NCBI GenBank assembly: GCA_018287875.1
Contig: JAGVVL010000017.1
Coordinates: 1,116,001 to 1,180,000 of the forward strand
Direction of reading: 5' to 3'
Length of the DNA stretch: 64,000 bases
Source: Nigrospora sphaerica
Taxonomy: Eukaryota; Ascomycota; Sordariomycetes; Amphisphaeriales; Apiosporaceae
The notes below the pieces were generated by a model, which ran no database searches, had not been told where the DNA came from, and saw nothing but the letters and a program-made list of their open reading frames with translations. The position numbers and the translations under genes are program-made. Shown one piece after another: positions 22,528 to 34,463 of the stretch; the stretch's first letter is position 1, and each line of letters opens with the position of its first letter.

Positions 22528-23587
22528 ACGGACCACGATGGGACGCAACGGTGTTGGCACCAAAGCCTCGCGGCCGACCTCAAGGGTCGTGCTATTTGGC
22601 CGTCGGATGCACATTATTCGGGACGGAAACGGCGCCTCCGCGATACCCAAACAGCCGGTTCATTCCTCTGACCTAACTTTCTCGGCCCCGCCCGGCCGAT
22701 GGGGGACGGGGATAACCAAGGCCTCGGCTGGACCAACGACGAATACTGCGAGATGTACAACGCACGGGACCAGGGAATTCACCGGGACGCTCTCAACCCC
22801 CGGGTGGCGTTGACGGGCGTGGCGAAAGGCAGCGGCTGCTTTAGCACACATCACCCTCGTTTTGATTTTCTGTTTTTGGTCTTCGTTTCTTCATTTCTCT
22901 CGGCTTTACATCATAGGGGCGACATGCATACTGGGTTTGATTTGAGTATACCATCGGTTTCGATACCCCACGTTCGTTACTGCGTCTATGAAGGCGGCAC
23001 GGGAGTCTGGGGCGCGGCGGCTTGACGGTCGCATTGGGGGCAAACGGCGGATATTTCGTTATGGTTGTAGACGTCAGGGCCGAGAGAAGATGCCCCACGA
23101 AAAGCCCAACGCAAGCGCACCGCACATGATTGCATTTGTATAATAGGAAGCCCCTTCCCCAAAGGGCGGGGAGGAACCATTAATTCATCAGCGTCCTTTC
23201 CATTGTGGTTCGTCCTGCCATCTGGGGGTGTACCAAACTGTCTCCGAATCTGTACCTACTGATATGCAGACAGTCTCGGCCCGGACCCGAGAAACCCGAG
23301 TTGCGCCCTGGGTGATGGAAAGAGACGAGAGTAGGGGAGGAAGATAGGGTATGCAAACAGATGACCAACGCGGTTAAAAGTACAGATTTGGACACAACCC
23401 TAAACTCCTGTTTGTATGCACCGTCCCTGCAACCCTGAGAGTGAGTGATACACGGGCCTGTACCTCGTTGAGGGGCCACTCCGAGGCAAAGCCTCGGGGG
23501 GAAGCAGCACGAGCGAGGCATTCGTGCCCGTCGTTTCCCACCCCCGAGGCCCTCCCTCTCCCTTCTTCGCCTGCAGCGTGATCCCGC
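22528..23587. other. Intergenic between convergent genes
   Basis: The 3' flanks of the gene ending at 22527 and the minus-strand gene ending at 23588 share this 1.06 kb. No gene or RNA is recognised. Confidence 0.55.
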
Positions 23588-24662
23588 CTACCAGAGCCAA
23601 CCTTTCTGTTTCTTGTCCGGGCGGTCGAGACCGAGCTGGTCCAGCGGGCCCCCCTGGCGCTGGTTGTCCTTTTCGGCGTCGAGAGCGGCCCTGGCCTTGC
23701 CCTTGAGCGCCTCGGCCTGGCCCTCGACGGCGCGCAGGACGGCGGAGCCTGGCGGCGTCGTGTCCCGGGTCGAGGCGGCAGCGGCGGCCGTGTCCTCCTT
23801 GTTCAGGCCGCCAAACAGCCACTCCCGGAAGCCCTTCTTCTTCTGGGGCGCGGCCGCCGCCTCGCCGGCGCCGGTCAGCGAAGTCTCCTGCATGGCCTCG
23901 CCGGGCCACAGCGACCTCGGAGTGCTTTCGGCCGCGGTCGTGCTGTTGCTGCTGCTGCTGCTGCCGGCACCGCCGGGGGGCAGCAGGGCCGGGAGGGGCA
24001 CGCCGGCCTGCTTAGCGCGCTCGGTGGCGTCTTCGACCATGCGGGCCTGCTCCTCGCTGGCCATGCCCGACATGTAAGCGAGGCGGGCGGCCTCGAGACT
24101 GTCCGACTGCAGATCCTTCTGCATGGAGAAGAACTCGTTCCGGCGCTTGCGGTTGTACATCATCATGTCGACCGTGGCGTAGGCGCTGACGACCAGCGCG
24201 AGGCCTTGAGGGGGGGCAGTCAGCGGGGGCGGGGCGGGGAGGGAGGCGGGGCGGGCCAGACGTACCGCTGAAGCCGATCAGGCCCATGACGGTGAAGCGA
24301 TGGGCGGCGTCCAAGTAGCGGCGCGAGGCGCCGAGGACGCGGTCGAGGCGGGATACGTCATGGTTCTTGGCAGCGAGGTGGGCGGCGCGCAGGCGGCGGA
24401 CTTTCTCGTCCAGGGTTTCGGGCCGGTGGGCTGCGGAGGCGGCCGGCGAGGACGGCAGAGGCCGGGAGCCGGACGGGGCGGAGCGTGGCGCATTGGCTGG
24501 GCTTCCAGGGGCGCGGGCGGACGGCATGGCGGCGACGGCGGGAGACGAAGCCGTCGCGGGCTTGGTGCTGGCGTGCGGTGTGTTGGAGGTGAAGCGGGTG
24601 GCCTCGGCGACGCTGCGGGCGGTGCTGGTGCTGGTGCCACCGCGACCGTCACGGGCAGCCAT
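23588..24662 (-). CDS. Cox14-like mitochondrial membrane protein (cytochrome oxidase assembly domain), tentative
   Basis: Minus strand, two exons (24662-24266 and 24204-23588) around a 61-nt intron, giving 337 residues. A disordered Ala/Ser/Pro N-terminus is followed by ETLDEKVRRLRAAHLAAKNHDVSRLDRVLGASRRYLDAAHRFTVMG, a hydrophobic span LIGFSGLALVVSAYATVDMMMY with basic flanks, and a helical region FSMQKDLQSDSLEAARLAYMSGMASEEQARMVEDATERAKQAG. The Ser-rich linker GSSSSSNSTT and a basic C-terminus (DKKQKGWLW) complete it. The stretch AHRFTV plus single span plus YNRKRR resembles the fungal Cox14-type family, whose members sit in the inner mitochondrial membrane and act in Cox1 maturation. The family call is from memory of the pattern only. 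An upstream in-frame extension to 24842 exists but reads as leader. Confidence 0.6.
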
Positions 24663-27600
24663 GGGTTGGGTCGGGGGGGAGGACGGGCCGAAGAAGAGGC
24701 AGGTTCGTCGTCGTCGGCTCGGTATCGGACTCGGGGAGGGCGAGGAGCGCGCGAGAGGCGAGAGGCGAGGGTGGTTGCTTCCCCCGGGCCTGAGCGGAGC
24801 GGACGGGTGAAGGGTACGGTCCCGAGGAGACACGAGGCGCACACACGGGTCGAAACGGGTCGATGGTCGGCTTCACGCACGCTCTTGCTCACACACACGG
24901 ACACGCAGGCGGGGTAGCAGGCCACGACAAGGACGACGCGGGCTGAGAGAATCACGAAGCTGGAGCTACACCGGGCAACTGCTGGTCGGCACGGTTGCCC
25001 GCCCTTCTTTCCCAATTTTTTTCTTAGCCCGATTGGGAGCTGGTCATTGGCCGACGGACGGGCGCGGTACGTATCCGCTTAAAGTGGAGACGGCAACACA
25101 AGCCTCCCAGCTTTCCGCTTCCTGTCCCAAACGGGAGGCTGGAATGGCATCATCATCCAAGTGCAACCAACTCCATACATAGCTGAATACATCACTACGC
25201 CCTGCGAGCATCCCTAAGCCCACGCCAATCAATGCCTTGGGTCGAGCGCTCACCCGGTGGCTGCGTTCTGTTCAGGTATCTCGACACATGGCTGTTCGGC
25301 AAACCTCGCAGCCAAACTCATGCTCCCGTGGGATCAAAGAAGCACCCGCATCTCACGGGCATGACGCAACCATGGAAGGCTCTTCCTCATTGCCATCGCT
25401 CCAACGCCATCTGACTAGTAGCCGACACACGAGACCTGACGGGGCTTATCACCTCTCGCGGGGTCGTATGCCCCCCCTTCCGTCTTCTATCTTCCGGTGC
25501 CTACCCTTCTGGTAGTGCGTGGGCCGTCCTGACCTCGCCGATCTAAGTTTGAAGCTGTCCAGGCGAGTAAGAAACCACAGGAGACGGTAGGCGTATTTGC
25601 TGAAGGAAAAGACCCTCACTGTTTTGTTACGCCGCGAACAGCCGCGCGTGATCAATTGCGAGCCATGGCGGACCTTGAAAATTCTTGGGTAGAAATATCG
25701 AGGAAGAGGAAGACCACAAGGCCGGGCCGTATAGGAATTCTCTCGTATACGGGGTGCATTTGCCCGTGTTCTCCGCGTGTCAAGAACCTGCTGATGCCAT
25801 AGATGGTCAGACGCTCCCTCTTATGCCCGCCACAGCGCTCGCAGTGTCCGCTTGCATGAATGAGACGTCCTTCGCGGGGGTAGAGGTCCCCAGCCTGCAT
25901 GGGCTGACCATGTAGATCCTTGCCCTAATCCGCGGACAACTACCTAGCAAAACCGTCGTAGAGGAGTGATGGACACTGCCTGCTTGCGCGAGTGCGCTGG
26001 ACTGGGGCCTGGCATGGGGTGCCCCGAGAAGGGGCTGGTCAGGGTTACCAGCAAAGACAACCTTATGGCGCCGCTCAGAGTAAGAGGAAATGGGTCGGGC
26101 ACCAAGGACCTAAAGTGGCTGCAGATTTGCTCGGATGGTACCCCTGGCGGTCCAGATGTGCACACCGAGCGTCTCCAACACTGCTCACCCACGCCGATGC
26201 ACCACGTGCTCGACGGCCTCGACGGCCCAGTTCTGGCTCTGGGACAGTTGAGACGTCAACCCGGCACGGCTTCGCGGCGGCAAGCGGCGGAGATCAAAAG
26301 GGTAGGAGAGTAGGGGATTTGGCAGCAAGTGTGGCCGTGCTATATATATACAGATCGATAGTCGGAGCAGTGTGCAAGTATTCTGCTTGCTTGCTTAGCC
26401 TGCGGGCCAACCCCATGACGGCCGGGAGGGTGTACAGCACTCACCACCACTATACGTTCCACACGGGAGCAGTTTGGCATGTAGCAAGTAATCGTCGACG
26501 TGAGGACCTTGCCCTCAAGGTGCAAAGCGTCTGTCGCACACGGCATATTGTTAGGGCGCCGGAAAACATCCGAACGGCGGCAAAGGAGAATGCTTGGTTC
26601 GTGGAACCGTGCACCTACCTATGTAAGTAGTCGGCGGGGCGGCCGCGGTGCCGAGATTATCGCCGTCGATCCTGGACCGGCACTGGAAACCGGCTATCTA
26701 CCGATGACGGCTGCGGAGGGCCATACAGGGAAGCGGGTATGTACACAGTAGTGATGATGCTGCACCGACCCAAGAGGTAGGCAGTGAGGAAGGAAATGAT
26801 TGGGGTGGGCGCCAGCCGGTGCGTGCGTGCTCACCTTCATGCTACTCTCTACCTGTGTACTCGGACTAGGACTACTTAGCAACGACGCCTGTCATCAAGA
26901 GGATTGTCGTCCATGGTCGTCGCATCGAGAGGCCTCGCAAAGGGGAGCCCGTGCTCGCCGGGCTTTGGCCGGGATCTGGTTCCGTTTCAGAGTTGCCCAG
27001 AAGAGGCGAAGGCGGATTCCAGCAGGACCGAAAGTCCACCAGACACACACAGGCGCGGCCGGCCCTGTCATGTACGAAGGCGTGCACGTAGGGGACTCGG
27101 ATATTGGCTGGGGCGGGCGTACGGGGCCTCGGGGCCAGGGTACGCGAGAGTTGGCGTCGTTTGTTCTTCTCCTGTCACCATCTCGCTCCATTTGCTTTTT
27201 TTGCTTTGGCCCAGGTCCTTGGCGATGGACGACCTGGAGGAAGGCGCCCGGGTCCACGTGGCGTCGCGACGGCGGGGAACGATTTCGACAGGCCGACGAT
27301 GATGTGCCCTCTTCAAAAGGGCGGGTGGGAAATTGGGGACATGATGTTATGGGCTTTTAGTAAGACATGGATCCATTTGCATGCCATGCCTACTACTACC
27401 AACGTAGACTTGTACAACTTTATATACTCCGTACACGTATTTGATTAAAAGGTACAAGCAGTATCTACTGGCCAGGCTCGGCTCTGGGGCTGCTGTTTGC
27501 CGGGTAGGGGACCCACCACATGCGATCGCTGAAGACTTGGAGCCCTGGAGCCCTAGCGCACCCTGACCCGCCAGGCCCGCCTGGCTCACCTGCCCCCCCG

Positions 27601-29803
27601 GCCCTTGCTATTTGTAGAATGGTGGCCACTTGGCAGTGCGGAAATGAATGCAAGTTGAGAAGCCGGAAATCTTCCGCTTGGCCCTATCTAAGTAGAGATA
27701 GTGAGCATTCCCCAAGTACACATGCAGGAGGTAGATCACCTATGTATCTTGGACATCTGGCGTTGGCGTCCAGTATATGTAGAACCCTAGGCGCTGTAGT
27801 AGAACCCTAGGCGCTGTAGTAGAACCCTAGGCGCTGTAAGCGAACCCGACGTGCCGGTCACTTCTTCAACAACGGATATTAGGCAGATATTTCTCACACC
27901 CCTCCCAGTGGGGTGGCTCTCAGAGACACGGAAGCTGCATGGTCATCCATAGTCGTACAGGTGGCTCCCCAATGATGGTAGGGACGCTGCCCAGCGAGCC
28001 CTGTCGACGCAGAAGCAGTGAGCCTAAAACCCCAACCCGCCTAGACAGATCCATGAAAGTTCAAAAACAGGTCCGGTTCCCTTTCCCGTTGCCGGCTACT
28101 TCCTTCCATACTACTGTCGCGTGCATGATCGCCGCGGCAATCTTTGCACCCTCGTTCGTGCTATGGTAGAAATACAATACACATCTCACAAAGGTGCGCA
28201 GGCTGTCATCTTTGACCAAGATCCATTCGCCCGTTTCGCAGGCGTTCGCCATACTATGGTATTTGCACTCAGGGACGTTTTCGGTGACCGCCCTAACCCA
28301 TCATCTATCCGTAGTCCACCCCATTCCCCACCCAAAACTACCATACCTACATGGTACGCGGTCATAACCAGAGCAGCTTGGAGTGACGGATATATGCTAC
28401 GGGGCCTAGACGGTCTGGCCCAGTAGAAGGGAAGCTTCCCAGCGAGTCGACCTCATCAGCCAAGTTCCAAGCAAGGCTCGGCACGGTGAGCGGCGCCAAA
28501 GAAAACGGCGCCGAATCGCCTCGGTTGCCTCGACCCACCGTCTCGGCCAACCGGAAGCCTGTCCTGCTGGCTTCCCATGCTCTACCATTGTATCATATAA
28601 CCAAACCTAACGGGCACACGCAGCCGCACGACATCTCGAGATTCGCGCCCGCCGCAAGCGAGCCATGACGATGCACCCGAGCCGAATGGCCCCTATGCCT
28701 GGTTCAGATGCACAGGGACGCTGTCCTCGCCCGCTCATTCACACGGTAGCAGACTTGTGCCAGCTAACCCTCGGGTTCGCGCGCACGTTACTGTTCCGTT
28801 TCAGTCAAGCCTGCCAGTGCTGCTTGCCACTCTGTTGGGTTCGTGGTTGCACTGGCCATGGCCTGTTACCCAAAACGTGCCCTTCTCCCCCCTCCCCACG
28901 CGGCAACCAACCGTGGCCTTGTGCAGGATGCCAGGATCCGACGAGCGGGTGGCGACAGCAACTGAAACGCGCAGAGCTCGCTGTTGGCGGGTGGGCTGCA
29001 TGACATCTGGCGAGAAATGGCCCTCCCCTTCCTGGTTCGCCCCTCCACCCTCCCCCCTCCCGGTACGCCCCAAGCGGCTCTGCTTCCCGGCTTATATATG
29101 TACTTACACGTCGGCGGCTGCCAGCGCCATCCGTTCGGGTTGTCGAGACCTGCCTCCTGTACAGACGGACTACTGAGGCTAGCCCGGGAGAGCCGGAGAG
29201 AGCTCTCCTCGAGACGATGACTTTTCCACAGACCCGGTCCCGCTGGAGCTGAAATCAACGAACGCCAGGCGGCTAGTAGGGGAAAAAAAACCAAACCTAG
29301 CGGCTAGCTGAGCGCTCGGGGGCCACGCGCTCGGCATTCCACCTCGGGGTGGGCCGAACATGGGCTGAAGCTGGGGCATCCCATTCGACATCACGCCTGT
29401 GTGCCGGTCCAGTCGTGTGGGTGCGCGGCGACCTTCATGTTCATGCCAATCTACCCTATACGCTTTGACGGTACCGACGGTTGCCATGATCGATAGGTCC
29501 CGTGGCCTGGCTGGCAGATGGCCGGCCAGGCAGGGTCAGGATCCGGGTGCATGGCTCCTCATCTCGGATCCCCACCCGTCCCAGCACCACTCTTTCCCCT
29601 CCTGGCCCCCGGCTTGTCGAGGGTTGGGAACCGGCCCGTGGCTACTTATGAGCCATCCGCTCCCTCCACGCGCGACGTCTAGATGCTCGCCTCTGTAGGC
29701 AGTTGACTCAGAGGGATGAGTAGCACCGACCCGCCCGTCCCCAACGTAGCACCTACACCTTGTCGTACCGGCCCAGCCCGACATCCTTCCCCGAGAGAGC
29801 ATC
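24663..29803. other. 5.1-kb region with no supported gene
   Basis: Many short frames on both strands, none with a recognisable domain or consistent splice structure. It contains a short TA run near 26341-26350 and the 20-bp tandem repeat at 27781. The first part is the promoter of the minus-strand Cox14-like gene; the end is the promoter of the membrane-protein gene at 29804. A lineage-specific or non-coding transcript cannot be excluded. Confidence 0.45.
27781..27838. repeat. 20-bp tandem repeat, 2.9 units
   Basis: The unit agaaccctaggcgctgtagt occurs twice perfectly, then 18 bases of a third time. Each unit contains AACCCTA, which matches one turn of the TTAGGG-type telomeric repeat (telobox). 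Confidence 0.9.
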
Positions 29804-31270
29804 ATGTCGGCGACCAAGACCGACTACCAGGTCGCCTCCCTGGCTGCAGGCTTCAGTCTGGGTTTCGGCTTTCTGACGGCATGGGAGGCCATCAAGCAGA
29901 CGAGACGCAACAAGAGCCCGCTCCGGAGCAGTTACATCTACATGATCGTAAGGCCGGCTCCCCCGCCCCGCCCCCCGGGCCCCTGAATCCGCCCCGGCCT
30001 GCCTTTGACCTCTGTGTTATGGTGTTGCTTTTGCTGACCACACCGACCCCAGTGGGGTGAGATCGTTGCCAACATCGTCATTGCCATTCTCGGCTGGCTT
30101 TTTCTCGACGGCGTTCTCAAGCCGACGTAAGTCGACCCTCTCGGCCTGGCGGCGGAGCCCGGTGCGTGTGTTTGGGTGCGTACGGGTGGCTAACCAGCGG
30201 TCCCGGCAGTGTTCCCGTCCTCTTCTTCATCCTTTTCTGCTGGGTATGGGAGATCCAGCTGCTCATGCAGATCATCATCAACCGTATCAGCGTCATCGCC
30301 GAGAGCCAGAAGACGGTGCGCCGGGTCAAGTACGGCACCGTGGCTATCATCACGTCCATCAACGTGGCCGTCTTCTGCATCTGGATCCCCTCCCATATGA
30401 GCCCGCCTGTCAACGATACGTAGGTCCTCCGCCTGGCTGTGATATTGGGACCGGGCGAACTAACGTCGGCGGGCAGCTTTGTCCTCATCAACCGGTACTG
30501 GGACCCCGTGTCCAAGGTCTTGATTCTCATCGTCGATGCCGGTCTGAACTGGTACTTTGTGCGCATCGTGCAGGAGAGGCTTCTCAACCAGCATGGGCTC
30601 GTCAAGTACGCGCCGCTCGTGAGCTTCAACACGAAGCTACTCATCGTGTCGATTCTGATGGACGCCATGCTCATCGGCCTGATGTTCCTGCCCAACCCCA
30701 TTGTCTTCATCCAGTGAGTTTCCCCCCACGCGGCCCTCCGGCCCTACTTAGGGCGTCCGGCTCTGTCCCTGGATGCCTCGGCACCCTGTCCGTTCTATCG
30801 GTCCGGCTAACGCGTGGCGCCCCTGCAGGTTCCACCCGGTGACCTACCTGACCAAGCTCAACATCGAGATGAGTGTAGCCAACCTGATTGCCCGGCTCGC
30901 GCGAAACGGCAACAACGACGTTCACTTCGACTCGCTGTCCTACACGGGGGGCGCCCACCGGTCGCAAGGGCGGACGAAACAGCACTCGGACCCGGCCGAC
31001 CACGAGGTGGCACTCAAGTCCTTCACGCAGTCCCGCGTGCGCGCGGAGCGACGGGACGACGCCAGCGACGACAGCGTTGCCGCCGCCGCCGGCATCCAGA
31101 AGAGGCTCGACGTGGAGGTGACGGTCTCGCCTAGCAGCTCAAGGCACCCGCACCCCGCCACGCCGTACGAAGGCACCGAGGACGAGATGTCATTGGCGCA
31201 CAACGCCGGCTACCCCATTGACAGGTCCTCAAACGGGGACGCCCCTACAAGCTGGCGGCCAGGCGCGTAG
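29804..31270 (+). CDS. Seven-span fungal integral membrane protein, function unknown
   Basis: Five exons: 29804-29947, 30053-30126, 30210-30419, 30477-30713 and 30829-31270, all GT-AG and in frame, giving 368 residues. Hydrophobic segments occur at the N-terminus (VASLAAGFSLGFGFLTAW), IVANIVIAILGWLFLDGVL, VPVLFFILFCWVWEIQLLM, VAIITSINVAVFCIWIP, VLILIVDAGLNWYFV and LLIVSILMDAMLIGLMFL. These predict about six to seven membrane spans, with a hydrophilic Ser/Arg-rich C-terminal tail of ~120 residues. The layout (N-terminal short, C-terminal tail cytosolic and phosphorylatable) is that of many ascomycete seven-span proteins, but no PTH11 CFEM domain or opsin lysine is visible. Role unknown. Confidence 0.82.
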
Positions 31271-32134
31271 AGGTCGGATTTTCTTTGTACAGAGGGGGCG
31301 AAAAGGGGTGGAGCTCCGGAGCGGGGAGCGTTGTGGTGCATACGATACCCGCATGTTGACGCCGGCCTGCCGAACAACATGCAACGCGGACCAAGGGAAC
31401 GTGTAAACCTGCCGAGTACTATTACTTTAATTCCAACGCCGCGACGCCACACGACGTGGCGGCGCATTCTTTCTTCTTGTAACAGACACACATACACACC
31501 TCTCCCTCTCCCTCTCCCCTCCCCTCTCTCCCCTCTTTCTCTGCGTCGTGGATGTGGTGTCTTCTGTGCTCCTATTCCTCCCGTGTTCTTGTTCCAACCG
31601 CCAAGATCTATCGTGATTGGCCCGAGATAAAAAGACGTCAAGGTCCTCGCTTCGATGGACCCGTCAGCCTACAATAAAAAGGCCCAGCTTATGGCGAGTA
31701 ACATGTTGATCCATACTTTGTAGGTCCATGCTGGATGCTGAATGCATACGATGCATGTGGGTGCTGACCATTGAGGGCCTCTGTATAGGTGGGCAGACGG
31801 CGCGCCCAGACGCGGCCCCGCTGCGTAAACGGCGTGCTAGTTGTGAGGAGAAAAAAAGGATGTACTTACACATCAGTCCATGTCATGCACCGGCCAATCT
31901 CAAAAAGTACAGATGCATGGCGTATATAGCAGGGCCCCCAGTCTCCAGTACTTCGAGTAGGTAACTGGACCGTTTTGCCTGCTCGTCTTGAGAACTCTCC
32001 GTGGGTGAGCGTGCTTCCGTGTTCGGGTGCTCGAGGCCGGGGGTATCTTAAGAAGCGTCCTGCCCGTACCATCTTCGCGTCAGGGACCGCCATCTCGCTA
32101 CGCAAGACAAGCACACGCGCCGTAACGGGAAACA
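31271..32134. other. Intergenic with a pyrimidine-rich block
   Basis: Includes a CT-rich stretch at about 31493-31545 (ccctctccctctcccc-type). No gene recognised. The distal part is the promoter of the permease. Confidence 0.5.
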
Positions 32135-33734
32135 ATGGCGGACGAAAAGGCCCGCGCGGCCAAGTCGTCGTACGTCCACCAAGCGACGACGGTGGTGCTG
32201 CACGGCAGCGGTGCCGACTCGCCCGAGGAGCGGTGGCTCGTCAGGAAGCTCGGTATGTTGCCCGCCGCCGCCACCGAGGGAAGGCGGCCCTGCTAACAGC
32301 AGAGGCCTAGACTTCGTCATTCTCACTTATTGCTGCGTCAGCTCCTTCTTCAACTACCTCGACCGGGCGGCCTTTGCCAATGCTTACGTGGCCGGGCTGC
32401 GCGAGGACCTGCACCTCTCGGGGCGCGACTACAACGTGGTGCTGTCCATGTTCACGGCCGGCTCCGTCATCGGGCAGATCCCGCACGCCGTCGTCCTGCA
32501 GCGGGTGGCGCCGCGGTTCTGGCTGCCGTCCATGGTGCTGGTGTGGGCGGGGCTGACCATGTGCACGGCGGCGTGCGCGACCTACGCCCAGCTATGCGCC
32601 GTGCGCTTCCTCCAGGGGCTCGCCGAGGCGAGCACGTACTGCGGCACCATCTACATCATCGGGTCGTGGTACAAGCCGCAGGAGGTGGCCAAGCGCACAG
32701 CCATCTTCACGGCCTCGGGCCAGGCCGGCTCCATGTTCGCCGGCCTCATGATGACGGCCATCCACCAGGGGCTCGACGGCCGCGGCGCCCTGGCCGGCTG
32801 GCAGTGGCTCTTCCTCATCAACGGCCTCATGACCTGCCCCATCGCCGTCATGGGCTTCCTCTGCTTCCCCGACACGCCCGAGCAGACGCAGGCCCGCTGG
32901 CTAAGCCCGGACGAGCGGCGGCTGGCGCTGGACCGCCTGCCGCCCAAGAGGGCCGACGGCCACAACATCAGCCCGCGGTCGCTGATGCAGCGCACGCTGG
33001 CCAAGCCGGTCCTGTACGTCCTGTGCTTGTTTGCCGTGGTGGCCGGGGCGCTCGAGGCGCTCGTCGTGCAGAACCTATTCCTCCTGTGGCTCAAGGCCCA
33101 GGGCCAGCACTTCAGCCAGGCCCAGATCAACACGTACCCGCTGGGCGTCCAGGCCGTGGGCATCGTCTCCAACTTCCTGGCGGCCGTCCACATCGACGCC
33201 ACGGGCCGGAGGGTCCCCATGGGCGTCCTCGTCTGTGTCTTGCAACTCGTCGCGGCCGTCATCCTGCTGGTGCCCGGGCTGGCCTTCCCCTGGGTCTTCT
33301 TCGCCTACTACCTATCGGGGACCTCGTACATGGTCAACCCCCTCACCTTCGGGTGGGCCAGCATCATCTGCCAGCGCGGGGGCGACGACGCGGCGCGGTC
33401 CGTTATCGTCTACGCCATGAACGCGGCCTCGACCTGTCTCTACACGTTCTGGGGCATTGCGCTTTACCCCGCGTCGGACGCGCCGTACTGGCGGGACGGC
33501 ATGATTGCCATGATTGTCGTCGTGTTTGCCATGCTAGCCATGGTCGGCGTCGTATACAGACTGGACCAGCGAACGCTGGCCCGCCATACCAACACGCCGG
33601 ACGGTGCCGTGTCTGACGAGGTACCGTTGGAGCGAACCGTCCTCTCGGGGACGGCGCGGGAGGCGGCGCATCTGCAAGGGCCAGGGCCCGCTCAGGACGA
33701 GAGAGAAAGCACCGGAGTCTCTTCTCTACCGTAG
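32135..33734 (+). CDS. MFS permease of the anion:cation symporter (Dal5/allantoate) family
   Basis: Two exons, 32135-32252 and 32311-33734 (58-nt intron), encode 513 residues with about twelve membrane spans. Family signs are the early motif FFNYLDRAAFANAYVAGLREDL, the span GSVIGQIPHAVVLQR, RFLQGLAEASTYCGTIYIIGSWYKPQEVAKRTAIFTASGQAG (the conserved ACS motif around span 4) and PDTPEQTQARWLSPDERRLA in the central loop. Relatives import carboxylated small molecules such as allantoate, pantothenate, nicotinate or biotin precursors across the plasma membrane with protons. The substrate cannot be read from sequence. The start ATG is the first in frame with exon 2 after splicing. Hydrophilic C-terminal tail of ~60 residues. 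Confidence 0.9.
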
Positions 33735-34463
33735 CCGGGCGGAGCGGATGTCCGCCGTACAGTCCTGCAGTGTTGGTGATCGTCAAGACCTACCGGTAGT
33801 ATGTACTTGCCTTGCCTACCTTAGGTCAGTTCTGAACGTCAACTTGGGATGTTTCAGGCCTCGTCAGGTCGGTTGGTCAGTAGCAATGGATCCCGGGCAT
33901 TCGATCAAAAACGTGACGGTGGCTCGTTCGTGCAATGGGAAGGAAACGCAGTAAGTGCGTCCATCCTACCCGAGTCCCAATGTCGGCAGGTGGACGGACG
34001 CACAAAATGGGACACCTGTTTATGCAAACGTGTGTTGGTACCAAAAGTACGTGTAGGTAGGTACATGGATCACATGGATAGAGACATACGGGGATGGGCC
34101 CCACTTTCTGCCTCTGCGCCCACAGGCGAGTGTCGTCGCCCTGAACCGCGCCAGAGCAGGGGAAGAGAAGACATTGGGAAAAGCACAAGTCCGGACTCGA
34201 TCCCGGCCGCATGCGACCTATTTATGGGAATCTCGCCGACGGAAGAATGCATACGGGTTGCGGGCGGCCTAAAATCATCACGGCCCAGTCCCGACCGGCG
34301 GCACCTTCGCTCCCCGACGCCCCCTCTCGTGTCCCCCACCACGCCTTGCTAGGAAGTCTTCCCTTAGGGGCCAAAGGGGACGGGGAACCCGCCTTCGACA
34401 CACAACCAGCTATAAGGAGGCATCTGACATACCACCGCCACGGGAACGCATTGTGGAAGGAAA
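33735..34463. other. Intergenic, nothing recognised
   Basis: Spacer between two plus-strand genes. It contains gtaggtaggtac-type repeats near 34053-34064 but no gene. Confidence 0.5.

Noticed and set aside
27781..27838. Possible CRISPR-like array
   Set aside because: Units are directly adjacent without spacers, and the genome is eukaryotic; it is a simple tandem repeat.
32330..33616. 428-codon alternative frame across the Dal5-type permease
   Set aside because: Shadow frame; Arg/Pro/Gly-rich translation, no membrane spans.
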